From assembly GCA_015233365.1 (NCBI GenBank), contig JADFXU010000004.1, positions 1 through 64,000 on the forward strand: 64,000 nucleotides of DNA, in the 5' to 3' direction. The stretch comes from Nitrospirota bacterium. Lineage in GTDB: Bacteria > Nitrospirota > Thermodesulfovibrionia > Thermodesulfovibrionales > Dissulfurispiraceae. A program made the position numbers and the translations under genes. The notes beneath the pieces were generated by a model that ran no database searches, was not told the DNA's origin, and worked only from the letters and a program-made list of their open reading frames with translations. This document shows, one piece after another, positions 1 through 9,235 of this stretch. Within the stretch, counting starts at the first letter, position 1. Every line of letters starts with the position of its first letter.

Positions 1-116
1 ATAACATCATGGACATGGCTCTCTCTCCACCCTGCATTGGTAATCTGCACAAATTTGGCATTCTTTCTCAAATCTTCAAGCGTGGTACAGCCGCAATACC
101 CCATACCAGACCTGAG
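1..116 (-). pseudogene. Inverted partial copy of the guaB 3' end (edge of window)
   Basis: Read on the minus strand, bases 1-116 match the coding strand of guaB from 2377 to 2492 with a single mismatch (base 110), then similarity stops abruptly. It encodes the C-terminal GuaB stretch from LRSGMGYCG through WRESHVHDV. The copy lacks everything upstream, and its own 3' end lies outside the window. It could be a real inverted duplication fragment, the recombination scar of a second guaB copy, or a fold-back or assembly chimera at a contig edge. The sequence alone cannot decide between these. Confidence 0.75.
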
Positions 117-147
117 AATCGAGGGTGAAGAGGGAGGTATTGAATAG

Positions 148-813
148 ATGCTTCAGTCCATGCGCAAACATGCGCGGTTTTTTTATGTGTTGTTTGTAAT
201 TGTCATCCTGTCCTTCATATTCTGGGGGGTGGGCTCGGTCGATAAGGGCGGTGCGCCGAGTGTTGCCGAAATCGGCAAGGAAAAGATTACTGCCGAGGAA
301 TACTGGCGGGCATATGAGCAGATGAGGGCCAGTTTCCGTGAAATGTACAAGGGCCAGTTTAATGAGGAAATGGAAAAGAACCTGAAGTTGAAGGAGGTTG
401 TACTTAATAGCCTCATAGCGGAAAGGGTGCTGTTGGTTGCCGCCAGGGACCTGGGAATCCAGGTGTCGGATAAGGAGCTTCAGGATACAATCACTCATGA
501 GCCGACGTTTATGAGAGACGGGGTCTTCAGGCAGGATATTTATTTCAGAGTGCTTCAACTGCAGCGCCAGACACCGGAGACTTTCGAAAACTCAATCAGG
601 CAGCAGATTGTTTCTGCCAGGATGAGTCAGCTTATATGGTCGTCCGTAGAGTTGAATCCGCTCGATCTCAGGAATGTTTCCGGCGACGAAAAGGCCATAA
701 ACGAAAAACTGCAGGCAATGATTATCAGCAACAGGAATGCAGCTCTCGCCTCATATGTCGACGGTCTCAGAAAACAGATGCATGTCAAGGTCAATGCAGA
801 CCTCATTTCCTGA
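148..813 (+). CDS. SurA/PpiD N-terminal-domain periplasmic chaperone-like protein, lacking a PPIase domain
   Basis: 221 aa. The start at 148 follows a GGGAGG ribosome site at about 131. Residues 9-29 form one membrane helix ending in FWGVG, the typical start of PpiD/SurA_N_3 proteins, which are anchored in the inner membrane and face the periplasm. The rest is charged and helical, as in SurA_N chaperone modules. PpiD is usually above 600 aa with one or more parvulin domains; here no parvulin motif is visible, although the C-terminus ([13 protein letters not shown]) resembles the usual PpiD end, as if the middle had been lost. A holdase or chaperone role for outer-membrane proteins is inferred. 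The stop codon coincides with the first bases of a repeat element. Confidence 0.75.
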   Translation: MLQSMRKHARFFYVLFVIVILSFIFWGVGSVDKGGAPSVAEIGKEKITAEEYWRAYEQMRASFREMYKGQFNEEMEKNLKLKEVVLNSLIAERVLLVAARDLGIQVSDKELQDTITHEPTFMRDGVFRQDIYFRVLQLQRQTPETFENSIRQQIVSARMSQLIWSSVELNPLDLRNVSGDEKAINEKLQAMIISNRNAALASYVDGLRKQMHVKVNADLIS

Positions 814-951
814 CGGTCTCGTAAAAAGCCCATATGCTAGTTCCACCCCAGCAAGTCTGCGACTTGCCGGGGACCCCGTGCGGCGTACGGAAAGTACGCC
901 TCATTCCTCAGGATTTGCGCGCCTTGCCTATGAACTTTTTACGAAACCGTC
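812..951. repeat. TIR element family 1, copy 1
   Basis: About 140 bp with imperfect terminal inverted repeats: the left end starts GACGGTCTCGTAAAAAG and the right end finishes CTTTTTACGAAACCGTC. The inner right half (GTACGCCTCATTCCTCAGG, then the GCGCCTTGCCTATGAAC segment) is almost identical to the copy at 15245-15368. The first base pair falls inside the TGA stop of the preceding gene, exactly as in copy 2. It is likely a non-autonomous palindromic element that could fold as a transcript-terminating hairpin. Confidence 0.8.
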
Positions 952-981
952 TAGAGACAAGTACTCGCCCGCCGCCATTTT

Positions 982-1011
982 TTGCCTGTGTCTTGACAGA
1001 AATGGTATAAT
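982..1011 (+). promoter_or_regulatory. Probable sigma-70 promoter of guaB
   Basis: An extended -10 element TGGTATAAT (TATAAT at 1006-1011) lies 18 bp downstream of TTGCCT at 982-987. It is 60 bp upstream of the guaB start and downstream of the TIR element, so it would make guaB transcription independent of the gene before it. A perfect TTGACA at 993-998 is only 7 bp from this -10 and cannot be its partner. Confidence 0.6.
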
Positions 1012-1071
1012 CTCACTCAACATTTGGTGCTTCAGTTATGAATTGAACCACTTGTAAAGAGGAGTGATTGA

Positions 1072-2532
1072 ATGCTTGACGATGAACTGCCTCTCGGGTT
1101 GACGTTTGATGACGTCCTTTTGTTGCCGGCGAAGTCCGATGTCCTGCCGAAAAACGTTGACGTCGGGACGAAGCTGACCAGAAACATAAAGCTGAATATC
1201 CCGATCATAAGCGCTGCAATGGACACTGTCACCGAATCGCGCCTTGCCATATCGGTTGCACGCGAAGGGGGTCTGGGAATAATTCACCGGGCAATGTCGG
1301 CGGAAAAACAGGCTTTGGAAGTCGACAAGGTGAAGAAATCCGAAAGCGGCATGATTTTAGATCCTATTACCATTGCCCCGGATGCGTTGATTTCCGAGGC
1401 ATTGCGCCAGATGGAGCGATACAGGATATCCGGAGTTCCGGTAACAATCAAAGGCAAACTGGTTGGAATTCTCACCAACAGGGACATGCGATTCGAAACC
1501 AACTTCAAGAAGAAAGTGTCGGATATCATGACAAAGGAGCGCCTTATAACCGGTCCTGTCGGGACTACCCTCGAAAAGGCGAAACAACTCCTGCATGAGT
1601 ACAAGATAGAGAAACTCCCCATTGTTGATGACGAATTCAATTTGAAAGGGCTGATTACGATCAAGGATATCGAGAAAAGGAGAAAATATCCTAATGCCTG
1701 CAAGGACCGTATGGGAAGACTCAGAGTCGGTGCGGCAATAGGCGTCGGCGAAGAGGCGCTGCACAGGGCCGAACTCCTTGTCAAGGCAGGGGTGGATATT
1801 ATTGCCATTGATACAGCCCATGGTCATTCCAGGGCGGTGCTGAGCACGCTCAAAGAAGTAAAAACGAGATTCGGCATTGACGTAATTGCAGGAAACGTTG
1901 CGGCTGCAGACGGGGCCCGTGAGCTGATTGAAGCCGGCGCCGATGCGATAAAAGTGGGCATAGGACCAGGTTCCATTTGTACCACAAGGATAGTGGCCGG
2001 CGCTGGTGTGCCGCAGCTTACCGCGATAAAGGACTGCTATTCGGTGGCATCCGGGTCTGATATCCCCATTATCGCTGACGGAGGGATAAAGTATTCGGGC
2101 GACATAACAAAGGCGATTGCCGCAGGTGCGCATTGTATTATGATAGGCAGTCTTTTTGCCGGGACAGAGGAATCACCGGGAGAAATTATCCTTTTTCAGG
2201 GCAGGAGCTATAAAGTATACCGGGGCATGGGCTCTCTTGGCGCTATGGAACAGGGTACAAAGGACCGGTACGGCCAGCAGGGCGTTGAAAAACAAAAACT
2301 GGTGCCTGAAGGCGTTGAAGGACGAGTGCCTTTCAAGGGGCCTGTTGCGCAGAGCATGCACCAGTTAGTCGGAGGGCTCAGGGCTGGTATGGGGTATTGC
2401 GGCTGTACCACGCTTGAAGATTTGAGAAAGAATGCCAAATTTGTGCAGATTACCAATGCAGGGTGGAGAGAGAGCCATGTCCATGATGTTATCATCACTA
2501 AAGAGGCTCCCAATTACCAGATAGAACAATAG
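1072..2532 (+). CDS. guaB: Inosine-5'-monophosphate dehydrogenase
   Basis: 486 aa, the usual length. It catalyses NAD-dependent oxidation of IMP to XMP, the committed step to guanine nucleotides, in the cytoplasm. The TIM-barrel halves flank a tandem CBS (Bateman) regulatory module at about residues 90-200. The catalytic loop reads [11 protein letters not shown] with the nucleophilic cysteine at residue 303; the phosphate-binding IADGGI segment and the C-terminal flap are present. The start is fixed by AGAGGAG 8 bases upstream of ATG. guaA follows 115 bp downstream, completing IMP to GMP. The last 116 coding bases before the C-terminus recur inverted at 1-116. Confidence 0.97.
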   Translation: MLDDELPLGLTFDDVLLLPAKSDVLPKNVDVGTKLTRNIKLNIPIISAAMDTVTESRLAISVAREGGLGIIHRAMSAEKQALEVDKVKKSESGMILDPITIAPDALISEALRQMERYRISGVPVTIKGKLVGILTNRDMRFETNFKKKVSDIMTKERLITGPVGTTLEKAKQLLHEYKIEKLPIVDDEFNLKGLITIKDIEKRRKYPNACKDRMGRLRVGAAIGVGEEALHRAELLVKAGVDIIAIDTAHGHSRAVLSTLKEVKTRFGIDVIAGNVAAADGARELIEAGADAIKVGIGPGSICTTRIVAGAGVPQLTAIKDCYSVASGSDIPIIADGGIKYSGDITKAIAAGAHCIMIGSLFAGTEESPGEIILFQGRSYKVYRGMGSLGAMEQGTKDRYGQQGVEKQKLVPEGVEGRVPFKGPVAQSMHQLVGGLRAGMGYCGCTTLEDLRKNAKFVQITNAGWRESHVHDVIITKEAPNYQIEQ

Positions 2533-2539
2533 AAAAAGC

Positions 2540-2639
2540 AGGTAAAAGGTTAAAGGTTAAGGTTTAAAGGCTGAACGAAAAAGAAATTGGAAGTTGTTGT
2601 CTTACCTTTTTACTTTTAACCTTTAACCTTGTACCTTTA
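2540..2639. repeat. Heptamer-repeat inverted element (AAAGGTT type)
   Basis: The guaB-guaA gap consists of a left arm of degenerate AAAGGTT/AAGGTTA heptamers (2541-2570) and a right arm of the complementary AACCTTT type (2605-2638), separated by about 35 bases. The arms can pair into a long imperfect hairpin. It belongs to a class of heptamer repeats with different unit sequences but the same layout found at about ten places in the window. Confidence 0.75.
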
Positions 2640-2647
2640 TTTAAACG

Positions 2648-4189
2648 ATGATACTTGACGACAAAATATTAGTTCTTGATTTCGGCTCTCAATATACGCA
2701 GCTTATAGCCAGAAGGATACGGGAAAGCAAGGTTTATTCCGAGATATTTCCTTTTAACGCTCCCATTGACAAGATAAAGTCTTTCAGGCCTAAAGGCATT
2801 GTTCTCTCAGGCGGCCCTTCCAGTGTGTATGATGCCGGATCTCCTGTCCCTGATTTGGAGGTGTTCAGGCTCGGCATTCCTGTTTTAGGCGTTTGCTACG
2901 GTATGCAGTTAATGGCCCGTTATCTGGGAGGGGATGTGTCTAAAGCCGTCAAGAGGGAATACGGCAAAGCCGAGTTCATGATCGATGACGATTCCGACCT
3001 CCTGTGGGGAATGACGCAGAAGTCGAAGGTCTGGATGAGCCATGGGGACAGGATAGAGCTTTTGCCGGAAGGTTTTTCAATTGCCGGCCATACGGACAAT
3101 TCACCGATAGCCGCCATGGCGCATAAGAAGGGAAGACTTTACGCCCTTCAGTTTCATCCCGAGGTGGTCCATACCGACGAAGGGACAAGAATACTACAGA
3201 ATTTTGTCTATACTATTTGCGGGTGCCGTCCTACCTGGGAAATGTCCTCTTTTATTGAATGGGCGGTGGCTGATATCCGGTCGAAAACAGGCAATAAAAA
3301 AGTGGTCTGCGCATTGAGCGGCGGGGTTGATTCTTCCGTTGTCGCGATGCTTGTTCATAAGGCAATAGGCGACGGCCTGACTTGCGTATTTGTCGATAAC
3401 GGCCTCCTGAGAAAAAATGAGGCTGAGAAGGTTCGAAAGACCTTCAGCGACCATTTTCATATGAAACTCGATTATGTGGATGCGCGGGCCAGATTCCTCA
3501 ATAAACTGGCAGGAGTCACAGAGCCTGAAATGAAGCGAAAGATAATCGGCAATGAATTTATCGCTGTTTTTGAGGAAGAGGCAAAAAAAATAACAGACGC
3601 TGAATTCCTTGCCCAGGGGACACTGTATCCCGATGTTATTGAAAGCGTCTCTTTCAAGGGACCGTCGGCAGTCATTAAGAGTCATCATAATGTCGGCGGG
3701 CTGCCGGACGTGATGAATTTGAAGCTTATTGAACCCCTGCGGGAGCTTTTCAAGGACGAGGTGCGCCTTTTGGGTGAAGAGCTGGGACTTCCCGAGGAGA
3801 TATGCTGGCGGCATCCGTTCCCCGGCCCGGGACTTGCCATACGGTGCATCGGCGCAGCAACGGCGGAAAAGCTTGATATGCTCAGGGAGTCGGATGCCAT
3901 TGTGCTTGAAGAGATAAGGTTGGCAGGACTGTACCGGACGACATGGCAGGCGTTTGCCGTCATGCTTCCAATAAAAAGCGTGGGTGTCATGGGCGATGAA
4001 AGGACATATGAAAATGTCGTTGCTGTACGGGCCGTGACCAGTCTCGATGGGATGACTGCCGACTGGGCCAGGATCCCGAGCGAAGTCCTGGAGAGAATAT
4101 CAAACAGAATAATCAACGAAGTAAAGGGCATCAACAGGGTCGTTTACGACATAACGTCAAAGCCACCCGGCACTATAGAATGGGAGTAA
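2648..4189 (+). CDS. guaA: GMP synthase (glutamine-hydrolysing)
   Basis: 513 aa. It converts XMP to GMP using glutamine and ATP. An N-terminal class I glutamine amidotransferase carries the nucleophile in GVCYGMQL (Cys83) and the HPEV histidine/glutamate pair near residue 170. The ATP pyrophosphatase P-loop SGGVDSS is at about residues 224-230, and the C-terminal dimerisation domain ends in [13 protein letters not shown], the family's characteristic terminus. It lies downstream of guaB, probably in one transcription unit although a repeat hairpin intervenes. No strong ribosome site precedes the ATG. Confidence 0.97.
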   Translation: MILDDKILVLDFGSQYTQLIARRIRESKVYSEIFPFNAPIDKIKSFRPKGIVLSGGPSSVYDAGSPVPDLEVFRLGIPVLGVCYGMQLMARYLGGDVSKAVKREYGKAEFMIDDDSDLLWGMTQKSKVWMSHGDRIELLPEGFSIAGHTDNSPIAAMAHKKGRLYALQFHPEVVHTDEGTRILQNFVYTICGCRPTWEMSSFIEWAVADIRSKTGNKKVVCALSGGVDSSVVAMLVHKAIGDGLTCVFVDNGLLRKNEAEKVRKTFSDHFHMKLDYVDARARFLNKLAGVTEPEMKRKIIGNEFIAVFEEEAKKITDAEFLAQGTLYPDVIESVSFKGPSAVIKSHHNVGGLPDVMNLKLIEPLRELFKDEVRLLGEELGLPEEICWRHPFPGPGLAIRCIGAATAEKLDMLRESDAIVLEEIRLAGLYRTTWQAFAVMLPIKSVGVMGDERTYENVVAVRAVTSLDGMTADWARIPSEVLERISNRIINEVKGINRVVYDITSKPPGTIEWE

Positions 4190-4196
4190 ACAGAAC

Positions 4197-5090
4197 GTGG
4201 ATATAAAGAGTTATCTTAAGAGCAGGAAAGAGCTTGTCGACTCGTTCCTGGAATCGTATTTTTCAGCTTCTCCTGCTGTCCCCGCGAGGCTTCAGGAATC
4301 CATAGTCTACTCCCTTTCCGCCGGAGGCAAGAGGATCAGGCCGATTCTATGCCTTGCCGCTTACGAGGCTTGCGGAGGAAAGACTGAGGACGTAGTCCAT
4401 TATGCGGCGGCGCTCGAACTGATCCATACATACTCATTGATCCACGACGACCTCCCGGCAATGGATGATGATGACTTGAGACGCGGCAAGCCCACGAACC
4501 ATAAGGTTTTCGGCGACGGGATGGCGATCCTTGCGGGTGATGCCCTCCTGACAGAGGCATTTTATCTGCTCTCAAGTGAAAAGTATGCGGTAGTATCCAT
4601 TTCACCTTCGGCCGTTGTCAGGGTCATTAATGAAATTGCCGTCGGCTCGGGCATGTATGGCATGGTGGGCGGCCAGGCGCAGGACCTGCTGTCTGAGAAA
4701 GAAGAACCTGACGCCGGAACTTTATCTTTTATTCACAAATGTAAAACCGCCGCGCTTATCACTGCCGCAGTCAAATCCGGCGGTCTTCTGGCCTCCTGCA
4801 GCGGGGACCGCCTGAGAGGGCTGGAAAGCTATGGGCAAAATACGGGCCTCGCTTTTCAGGTCATTGATGATATACTTGACGTTGAGGGTGAAACGGAAGT
4901 GCTGGGCAAGACAGCGGGCTCGGACGAGAAGAAGAAAAAGATGACATACCCGAAACTGTACGGTATCGACGAGTCGAAGAGAAAGGCAAAAGAACTGGTC
5001 GATAAGGCGGTGGAAGCGTTGGCTGTTTTTGATGAAAAAGCCGCCCCCCTCCGCTCTATTGCGCACCTCCTGCTTGAACGTAAGAACTGA
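4197..5090 (+). CDS. ispA: Polyprenyl synthetase (farnesyl/geranylgeranyl diphosphate synthase)
   Basis: 297 aa. It condenses isopentenyl diphosphate with allylic diphosphates. It has the first Asp-rich motif (HDDLPAMDDDDLRRGKPT, about residues 82-99) and the second (FQVIDDILDVEG), plus GGKRIRP near residue 45. It starts with GTG seven bases after the guaA stop and is followed five bases later by dxs, the common ispA-dxs isoprenoid pairing. Chain length (C15 or C20) cannot be fixed by eye; the two residues inserted in the first motif (DDLPAMDDDD form) are typical of bacterial FPP/GGPP synthases. Confidence 0.93.
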   Translation: MDIKSYLKSRKELVDSFLESYFSASPAVPARLQESIVYSLSAGGKRIRPILCLAAYEACGGKTEDVVHYAAALELIHTYSLIHDDLPAMDDDDLRRGKPTNHKVFGDGMAILAGDALLTEAFYLLSSEKYAVVSISPSAVVRVINEIAVGSGMYGMVGGQAQDLLSEKEEPDAGTLSFIHKCKTAALITAAVKSGGLLASCSGDRLRGLESYGQNTGLAFQVIDDILDVEGETEVLGKTAGSDEKKKKMTYPKLYGIDESKRKAKELVDKAVEALAVFDEKAAPLRSIAHLLLERKN

Positions 5091-5095
5091 AAATT

Positions 5096-7015
5096 ATGCT
5101 TATTGAACGTATAAAAGAGCCGTGCGATTTGAAATCGCTTACACCGGAAGAACTGAAAGCCCTTGCCGATGAACTCCGGAACGCGATTATAGAAAGGGTT
5201 TCGATTAACGGGGGACACCTGGCATCAAACCTTGGAGTAGTCGAACTCACTATTGCGCTCCATTACGTTTTTAATTCCCCGGTCGATAAGATAGTATGGG
5301 ACGTCGGCCACCAATCTTACTCCCACAAGCTTTTGACCGGCAGGTACAAAGATTTCCCCACTCTGCGCAAGTATAACGGCATCTCCGGTTTCCCGAGAAT
5401 TGCCGAGAGCCCTCATGATGCATTCGGGACAGGCCACAGTTCGACTTCCATATCGGCTGCGCTGGGGATTGCAGAGGCCGGGTACAGGAAGGGCGAACGC
5501 TTCAAGGTGGTTGCGGTAATAGGTGACGGCGCAATGACCTCGGGACTTGCTTTCGAGGGGCTTAACCAGGCCGGGCACATGAAAAGAGATCTTATCGTGG
5601 TCCTGAATGACAATGAAATGTCGATATCCCAGAATGTCGGCGCGCTTTCCAGTTATCTGAGCAGGGTATTGACGGGCTTGTTCTATCAACGGTTCAAAAA
5701 AGATACCAAGGCCCTTCTCGAAGGGATACCCGGAATCGGAGAGGCGGTCTCGAAAATAGCGCAGAAGGCTGAAGGAAGCCTGAAAGGGTTTTTCCTTCCC
5801 GGCGGGCTGTTCGAGGACCTTGGATTCAACTATTTGGGGCCTATAGACGGGCACGATATCCCGTTGCTTATAGAAACGTTAAACGAGATCAGGAATTCCA
5901 CGGAACCCGTTCTGCTCCATGTAGCGACCAAGAAGGGCAAAGGATATAAGTTTTCCGAGGAAGACCCGTGCATATTTCATGGCATTGGTCCCTTCGAGGT
6001 GGACACTGGAATGACGCAGTCTGAAAAAGCTTCTGCCGGTGTTGCCCGGTCCAAGGATGACTGTGTGCCCTTTTGTGATATTTTCGGCACAGCCCTCACC
6101 GAAATCGCGGACAAGGATGAGCGCGTTGTTGCGATCAGCGCCGCAATGAAGGAAGGCACGGGTCTGGCCGGCTTTGCCGGGAAGTTCCCTGATCGCTTCT
6201 ACGATGTGGGCATTGCAGAGCCCCACGCTGTGACATTTGCGGCCGGTCTTGCGAGCCAGGGACTGAAGCCTGTGGTGGCGATTTATTCCACATTCCTGCA
6301 GCGTGGCTACGATGAGATAGTTCATGATGTATGTCTTCAGAACCTTCCGGTGGTATTTGCGATAGACCGGGCCGGGATTGTAGGAGAGGACGGGGCGACG
6401 CATCAGGGACTCTTCGATATATCTTTCCTGAGGCATATCCCCAATTTAATCGTAATGGCGCCTAAAGACAGTTATGAGATGAGGGCGATGCTCAGGCTTG
6501 CTTTGGAACATAACGGGCCTGCCGTACTGAGGTATCCGAGGGGGAAGGTCAGTCCCTATGCCCTTCTCGGCGTGCGGCCTGCTGCGGTTGAAATGGGCAA
6601 AGCGGAGATTGTCGCTGACGGAAAAGATATTGCCATTTTCGCTGTGGGCAACTCGGTCTATCCTGCACTGAAAGCCTCGGAAATGTTAAAGAAGGACGGT
6701 GTTGAGGCCTGTGTGGTCAATGTCCGTTTCATTAAGCCGCTTGATGAGGCGTGTATAATGGAACTCTCAGGGAAGACGAAGCGGATAATCACGGTGGAGG
6801 AAAACGTTCTCGCAGGGGGCTTCGGCTCTGCTGTGCTTGAATATCTGAACCTGAAAGGAGTACGCGACGTTGAAGTTTGTCGCATAGGTATCGGCGATGA
6901 ATTCGTGGAACACGGCACGCAAGCGCTGCTGAGGAAAAAATACGGCCTCGATGAGGACGGAATATACAAAACTGCAATAAACTTTATGAGAATAGCCGAC
7001 CCTCGACGGCTATGA
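5096..7015 (+). CDS. dxs: 1-deoxy-D-xylulose-5-phosphate synthase
   Basis: 639 aa. A thiamine-diphosphate enzyme joining pyruvate and glyceraldehyde-3-phosphate, the first step of the MEP pathway. The thiamine motif GDGAMTSGLAFEGLN...NDNEMSIS is at about residues 150-185, the conserved VWDVGHQSY/HKLLTGR near residue 65, and the transketolase C-terminal pyrimidine-binding and C-terminal domains after residue 320 (DRAGIVGEDGATHQG, RYPRG). It follows ispA by 5 bases with near translational coupling, so MEP entry and prenyl elongation would be co-expressed. Confidence 0.97.
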   Translation: MLIERIKEPCDLKSLTPEELKALADELRNAIIERVSINGGHLASNLGVVELTIALHYVFNSPVDKIVWDVGHQSYSHKLLTGRYKDFPTLRKYNGISGFPRIAESPHDAFGTGHSSTSISAALGIAEAGYRKGERFKVVAVIGDGAMTSGLAFEGLNQAGHMKRDLIVVLNDNEMSISQNVGALSSYLSRVLTGLFYQRFKKDTKALLEGIPGIGEAVSKIAQKAEGSLKGFFLPGGLFEDLGFNYLGPIDGHDIPLLIETLNEIRNSTEPVLLHVATKKGKGYKFSEEDPCIFHGIGPFEVDTGMTQSEKASAGVARSKDDCVPFCDIFGTALTEIADKDERVVAISAAMKEGTGLAGFAGKFPDRFYDVGIAEPHAVTFAAGLASQGLKPVVAIYSTFLQRGYDEIVHDVCLQNLPVVFAIDRAGIVGEDGATHQGLFDISFLRHIPNLIVMAPKDSYEMRAMLRLALEHNGPAVLRYPRGKVSPYALLGVRPAAVEMGKAEIVADGKDIAIFAVGNSVYPALKASEMLKKDGVEACVVNVRFIKPLDEACIMELSGKTKRIITVEENVLAGGFGSAVLEYLNLKGVRDVEVCRIGIGDEFVEHGTQALLRKKYGLDEDGIYKTAINFMRIADPRRL

Positions 7016-7041
7016 AACCTGTCCTTTTTTATTTCCATCCG

Positions 7042-7226
7042 GATATTGTTCATAAGCTACGATGTCGAGCAGTCAGGCCACAGTGCTTCAGCTAAATCTC
7101 GCAAGGCATCCTTGCCTTGCTCGAAGCGATGTCAGCCTGTTCAGCCATTCATGGCATCTCAGGCTGCCAACGCCCGCTTCAGCACTATGCCCTGCCTGCT
7201 CTTGGACAGGCTTTATGAATAGTTTT
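7042..7226. repeat. TA-ended MITE-like element, copy A
   Basis: About 185 bp of nested imperfect inverted repeats filling the dxs-tlyA gap. The ends share the TTCATAA motif in inverted orientation. The core, starting at CTAAATCTCGCAAGGCATCC, aligns over its length at roughly 80 percent with the copy at 51347-51536. It encodes nothing. The element boundaries are approximate because this copy is the most diverged of three. Confidence 0.65.
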
Positions 7227-7240
7227 GGTATGTCATAACA

Positions 7241-7978
7241 ATGAAAGAGCGTCTTGATAAAATCATTGTTGACAGGGGCATAGCTTCGAGCCGTGAAAGG
7301 GCGCGGGCGCTGATCATGGAAGGGAAGGTGCTTGTAAAGGGGACACCTGTTACAAAAGCCGGTTCGATGGTGGCGCTCGATGCGCCCGTTGAGGTGAGGG
7401 GCGGGGATATCGCTTACGTCAGCCGCGGCGGTCTGAAACTCGAAGCCGCCCTTGGACATTTCGGCATATCGGCAGCCGGCAAGGTCGCCATGGACGTAGG
7501 CTCGTCCACGGGAGGGTTTGCAGACTGTTTGCTTGAGCACGGCGCAGTTAAGGTCTATTGCGTAGATGTCGGTTACGGCCAGCTTGCCTGGAAACTGCGG
7601 CAGGACCCGAGAATAGTCCTCATCGAACGTACCAATATCCGTTATCTTGAGAGGGAAAAAATTCCCGATCCGATTGACCTTGTGACTATTGATGTATCAT
7701 TTATCTCACTTGTCAAAGTAGTGCCCAGGGTGCTGGAGTTCCTGGAGAGAGGTGGAGAGATGATTGCGCTCATAAAGCCGCAGTTCGAGGTGGGAAAAGG
7801 GGAAGTCGACAAGGGCGGAGTCATTAAAGACCCCGCGAAGCGGCAGCGGGCGGCCGCCCAGGTACAGGAGGCTCTGGAGTCGATGGGTCTCAGGACCATA
7901 GGCATAATGGAGTCACCCGTTCACGGGCAAAAAGGGAATATAGAGTATTTGATCTACATGAGGTCTCAAGATGTATGA
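7241..7978 (+). CDS. tlyA: TlyA family S4/FtsJ-type rRNA methyltransferase
   Basis: 245 aa. An N-terminal S4 RNA-binding domain (MKERLDKIIVDRGIASSRERA, residues 1-60) is fused to a Rossmann FtsJ-like methyltransferase with the SAM motif AMDVGSSTGGFADCLLEHGA (about residues 82-101) and a DVSFISL motif. The family methylates 2'-O of cytidines in 16S and/or 23S rRNA; some members have haemolysin annotations that are probably misleading. In many bacteria tlyA follows ispA-dxs, as here. The MITE just upstream lies between dxs and this gene and could affect read-through. Confidence 0.9.
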   Translation: MKERLDKIIVDRGIASSRERARALIMEGKVLVKGTPVTKAGSMVALDAPVEVRGGDIAYVSRGGLKLEAALGHFGISAAGKVAMDVGSSTGGFADCLLEHGAVKVYCVDVGYGQLAWKLRQDPRIVLIERTNIRYLEREKIPDPIDLVTIDVSFISLVKVVPRVLEFLERGGEMIALIKPQFEVGKGEVDKGGVIKDPAKRQRAAAQVQEALESMGLRTIGIMESPVHGQKGNIEYLIYMRSQDV

Positions 7979-8014
7979 GCCATTTGCTATTGTATAATGT
8001 AGTTATGTTTGGTA

Positions 8015-8020
8015 TATAAT
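8015..8020 (+). promoter_or_regulatory. Possible -10 element upstream of the decarboxylase gene
   Basis: TATAAT at 8015-8020 (and another at 7993-7998) lies 64 bp upstream of the next start codon in an AT-rich gap. I see no good -35 at the right distance, so this is a weak call. Confidence 0.3.
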
Positions 8021-8083
8021 AGCCGTTCATATTTTCCGTAAATACAGCGGCATACTCAGGCTGTCGGAAATGCAATTTATTAA

Positions 8084-9229
8084 ATGGAGCGGACCGTGGA
8101 AACAACGCCTGAATTTATAAACAGCGGGACCTGGAACAAGGTGCTCAATTACATCGCTTTGAGCGACGAGGCGCCGCCTTATTTGCTTATGGACAGGGAT
8201 CTTGTAGCCAAAAAGGTTTCACTGATAGGGAAGGGCATCAGGAACTCTAAAACTTATTATGCTGTCAAGGCAAATCCCGATAAAGAAGTGCTGAAACTTA
8301 TGAATAGCCTCGAAACAGGTTTTGAAATTGCTTCCGAAGGCGAGCTGCAGATACTCGCTGCGCTGGGCGTGGGACCGGAGAGGATAATTACCAGTAATCC
8401 AGTAAAGACATTTAAATTTCTCGAGCAGGCCGTAGATTACGGACTGCGCTATTTTGCCTTCGACTCCGCAGTAGAAGTCGATAAGCTTGCCCGGTACGCG
8501 CCAGGCAGCAATGTTTACATAAGGTTGTCTGTTCCTAATGAGGGCAGTGAATGGCCGCTCAGCAAGAAATTCGGGGTTGAAACGGATGAGGCGGCGGCGC
8601 TGCTGGTTTATGCGAAGGAAAAGGGGCTTAATCCCGCAGGCATAACCTTCCATGTGGGCTCACAGTGCAACAATGTATACAACTGGAATATTGCGGTGGA
8701 CAAAGCGTGGGAATTATGGGAAATTGTTGGACAACAGGGAATAACATTAAGCATGCTCAATATAGGCGGGGGTTACCCTATCCGTTACACAAAGAAGGTA
8801 GCTGATATCGAAACCATAGAAAAAAAGGCTGACAAGGCGATCTACCAGAAATTCCCCAAGGATATCGAAGTTTTTATAGAACCGGGAAGGGCGGTTGTTG
8901 GAGATGCAGGGGTATTTGTGTCTACAGTTATAGGCAAAGCGAGGCGTGGAGACGAGAACTGGCTTTATATAGACGTGGGAGTTTTTAACGGTCTTATGGA
9001 GAGTATCGGCGGCATTAAATATACCTACGTCGTGGGAAGCAGGAGCGATGAAAAGATATGGACCATTGCGGGGCCCAGTTGCGACAGCTTCGATGTCATC
9101 GATCGGGGTGTGGAACTGCCGGAGCCCGAGATCGGCAACCGGATACTGATACTCTCAAGCGGCGCATACACGATCTCCTACGCCTCCGAGTTCAACGGGT
9201 TTTCCATTCCCAAAACGATACTAATATAA
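8084..9229 (+). CDS. Ornithine decarboxylase-like fold-III PLP decarboxylase
   Basis: 381 aa. The alanine-racemase-like barrel has the PLP lysine in YYAVKANP (Lys62), HVGSQ near residue 190, the phosphate-binding NIGGGYPI loop and EPGR. The C-terminal catalytic motif GPSCDS (Cys333, Asp334) is the ornithine/lysine-decarboxylase form, unlike the CESGD form of diaminopimelate decarboxylase. With speE next, the likely reaction is ornithine to putrescine. The start could instead be GTG at 8096, better spaced from GGAG at 8087. Substrate (ornithine or lysine, or diaminopimelate) is inferred from the motif and neighbour. Confidence 0.85.
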   Translation: MERTVETTPEFINSGTWNKVLNYIALSDEAPPYLLMDRDLVAKKVSLIGKGIRNSKTYYAVKANPDKEVLKLMNSLETGFEIASEGELQILAALGVGPERIITSNPVKTFKFLEQAVDYGLRYFAFDSAVEVDKLARYAPGSNVYIRLSVPNEGSEWPLSKKFGVETDEAAALLVYAKEKGLNPAGITFHVGSQCNNVYNWNIAVDKAWELWEIVGQQGITLSMLNIGGGYPIRYTKKVADIETIEKKADKAIYQKFPKDIEVFIEPGRAVVGDAGVFVSTVIGKARRGDENWLYIDVGVFNGLMESIGGIKYTYVVGSRSDEKIWTIAGPSCDSFDVIDRGVELPEPEIGNRILILSSGAYTISYASEFNGFSIPKTILI

Positions 9230-9235
9230 AGAGAA

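Noticed and set aside
76..558. 160-codon minus-strand frame crossing the guaB fragment and the SurA-like gene
   Set aside because: Only its last residues derive from guaB, and in a different frame from the GuaB reading; the rest is antisense to the chaperone gene.
993..998. Perfect TTGACA as -35 of guaB
   Set aside because: Only 7 bp from the TATAAT; TTGCCT at 982 with 18-bp spacing fits better.
1357..2133. 258-codon minus-strand open frame opposite guaB
   Set aside because: It is an antisense shadow of a clear guaB; no recognisable domain and no ribosome site.
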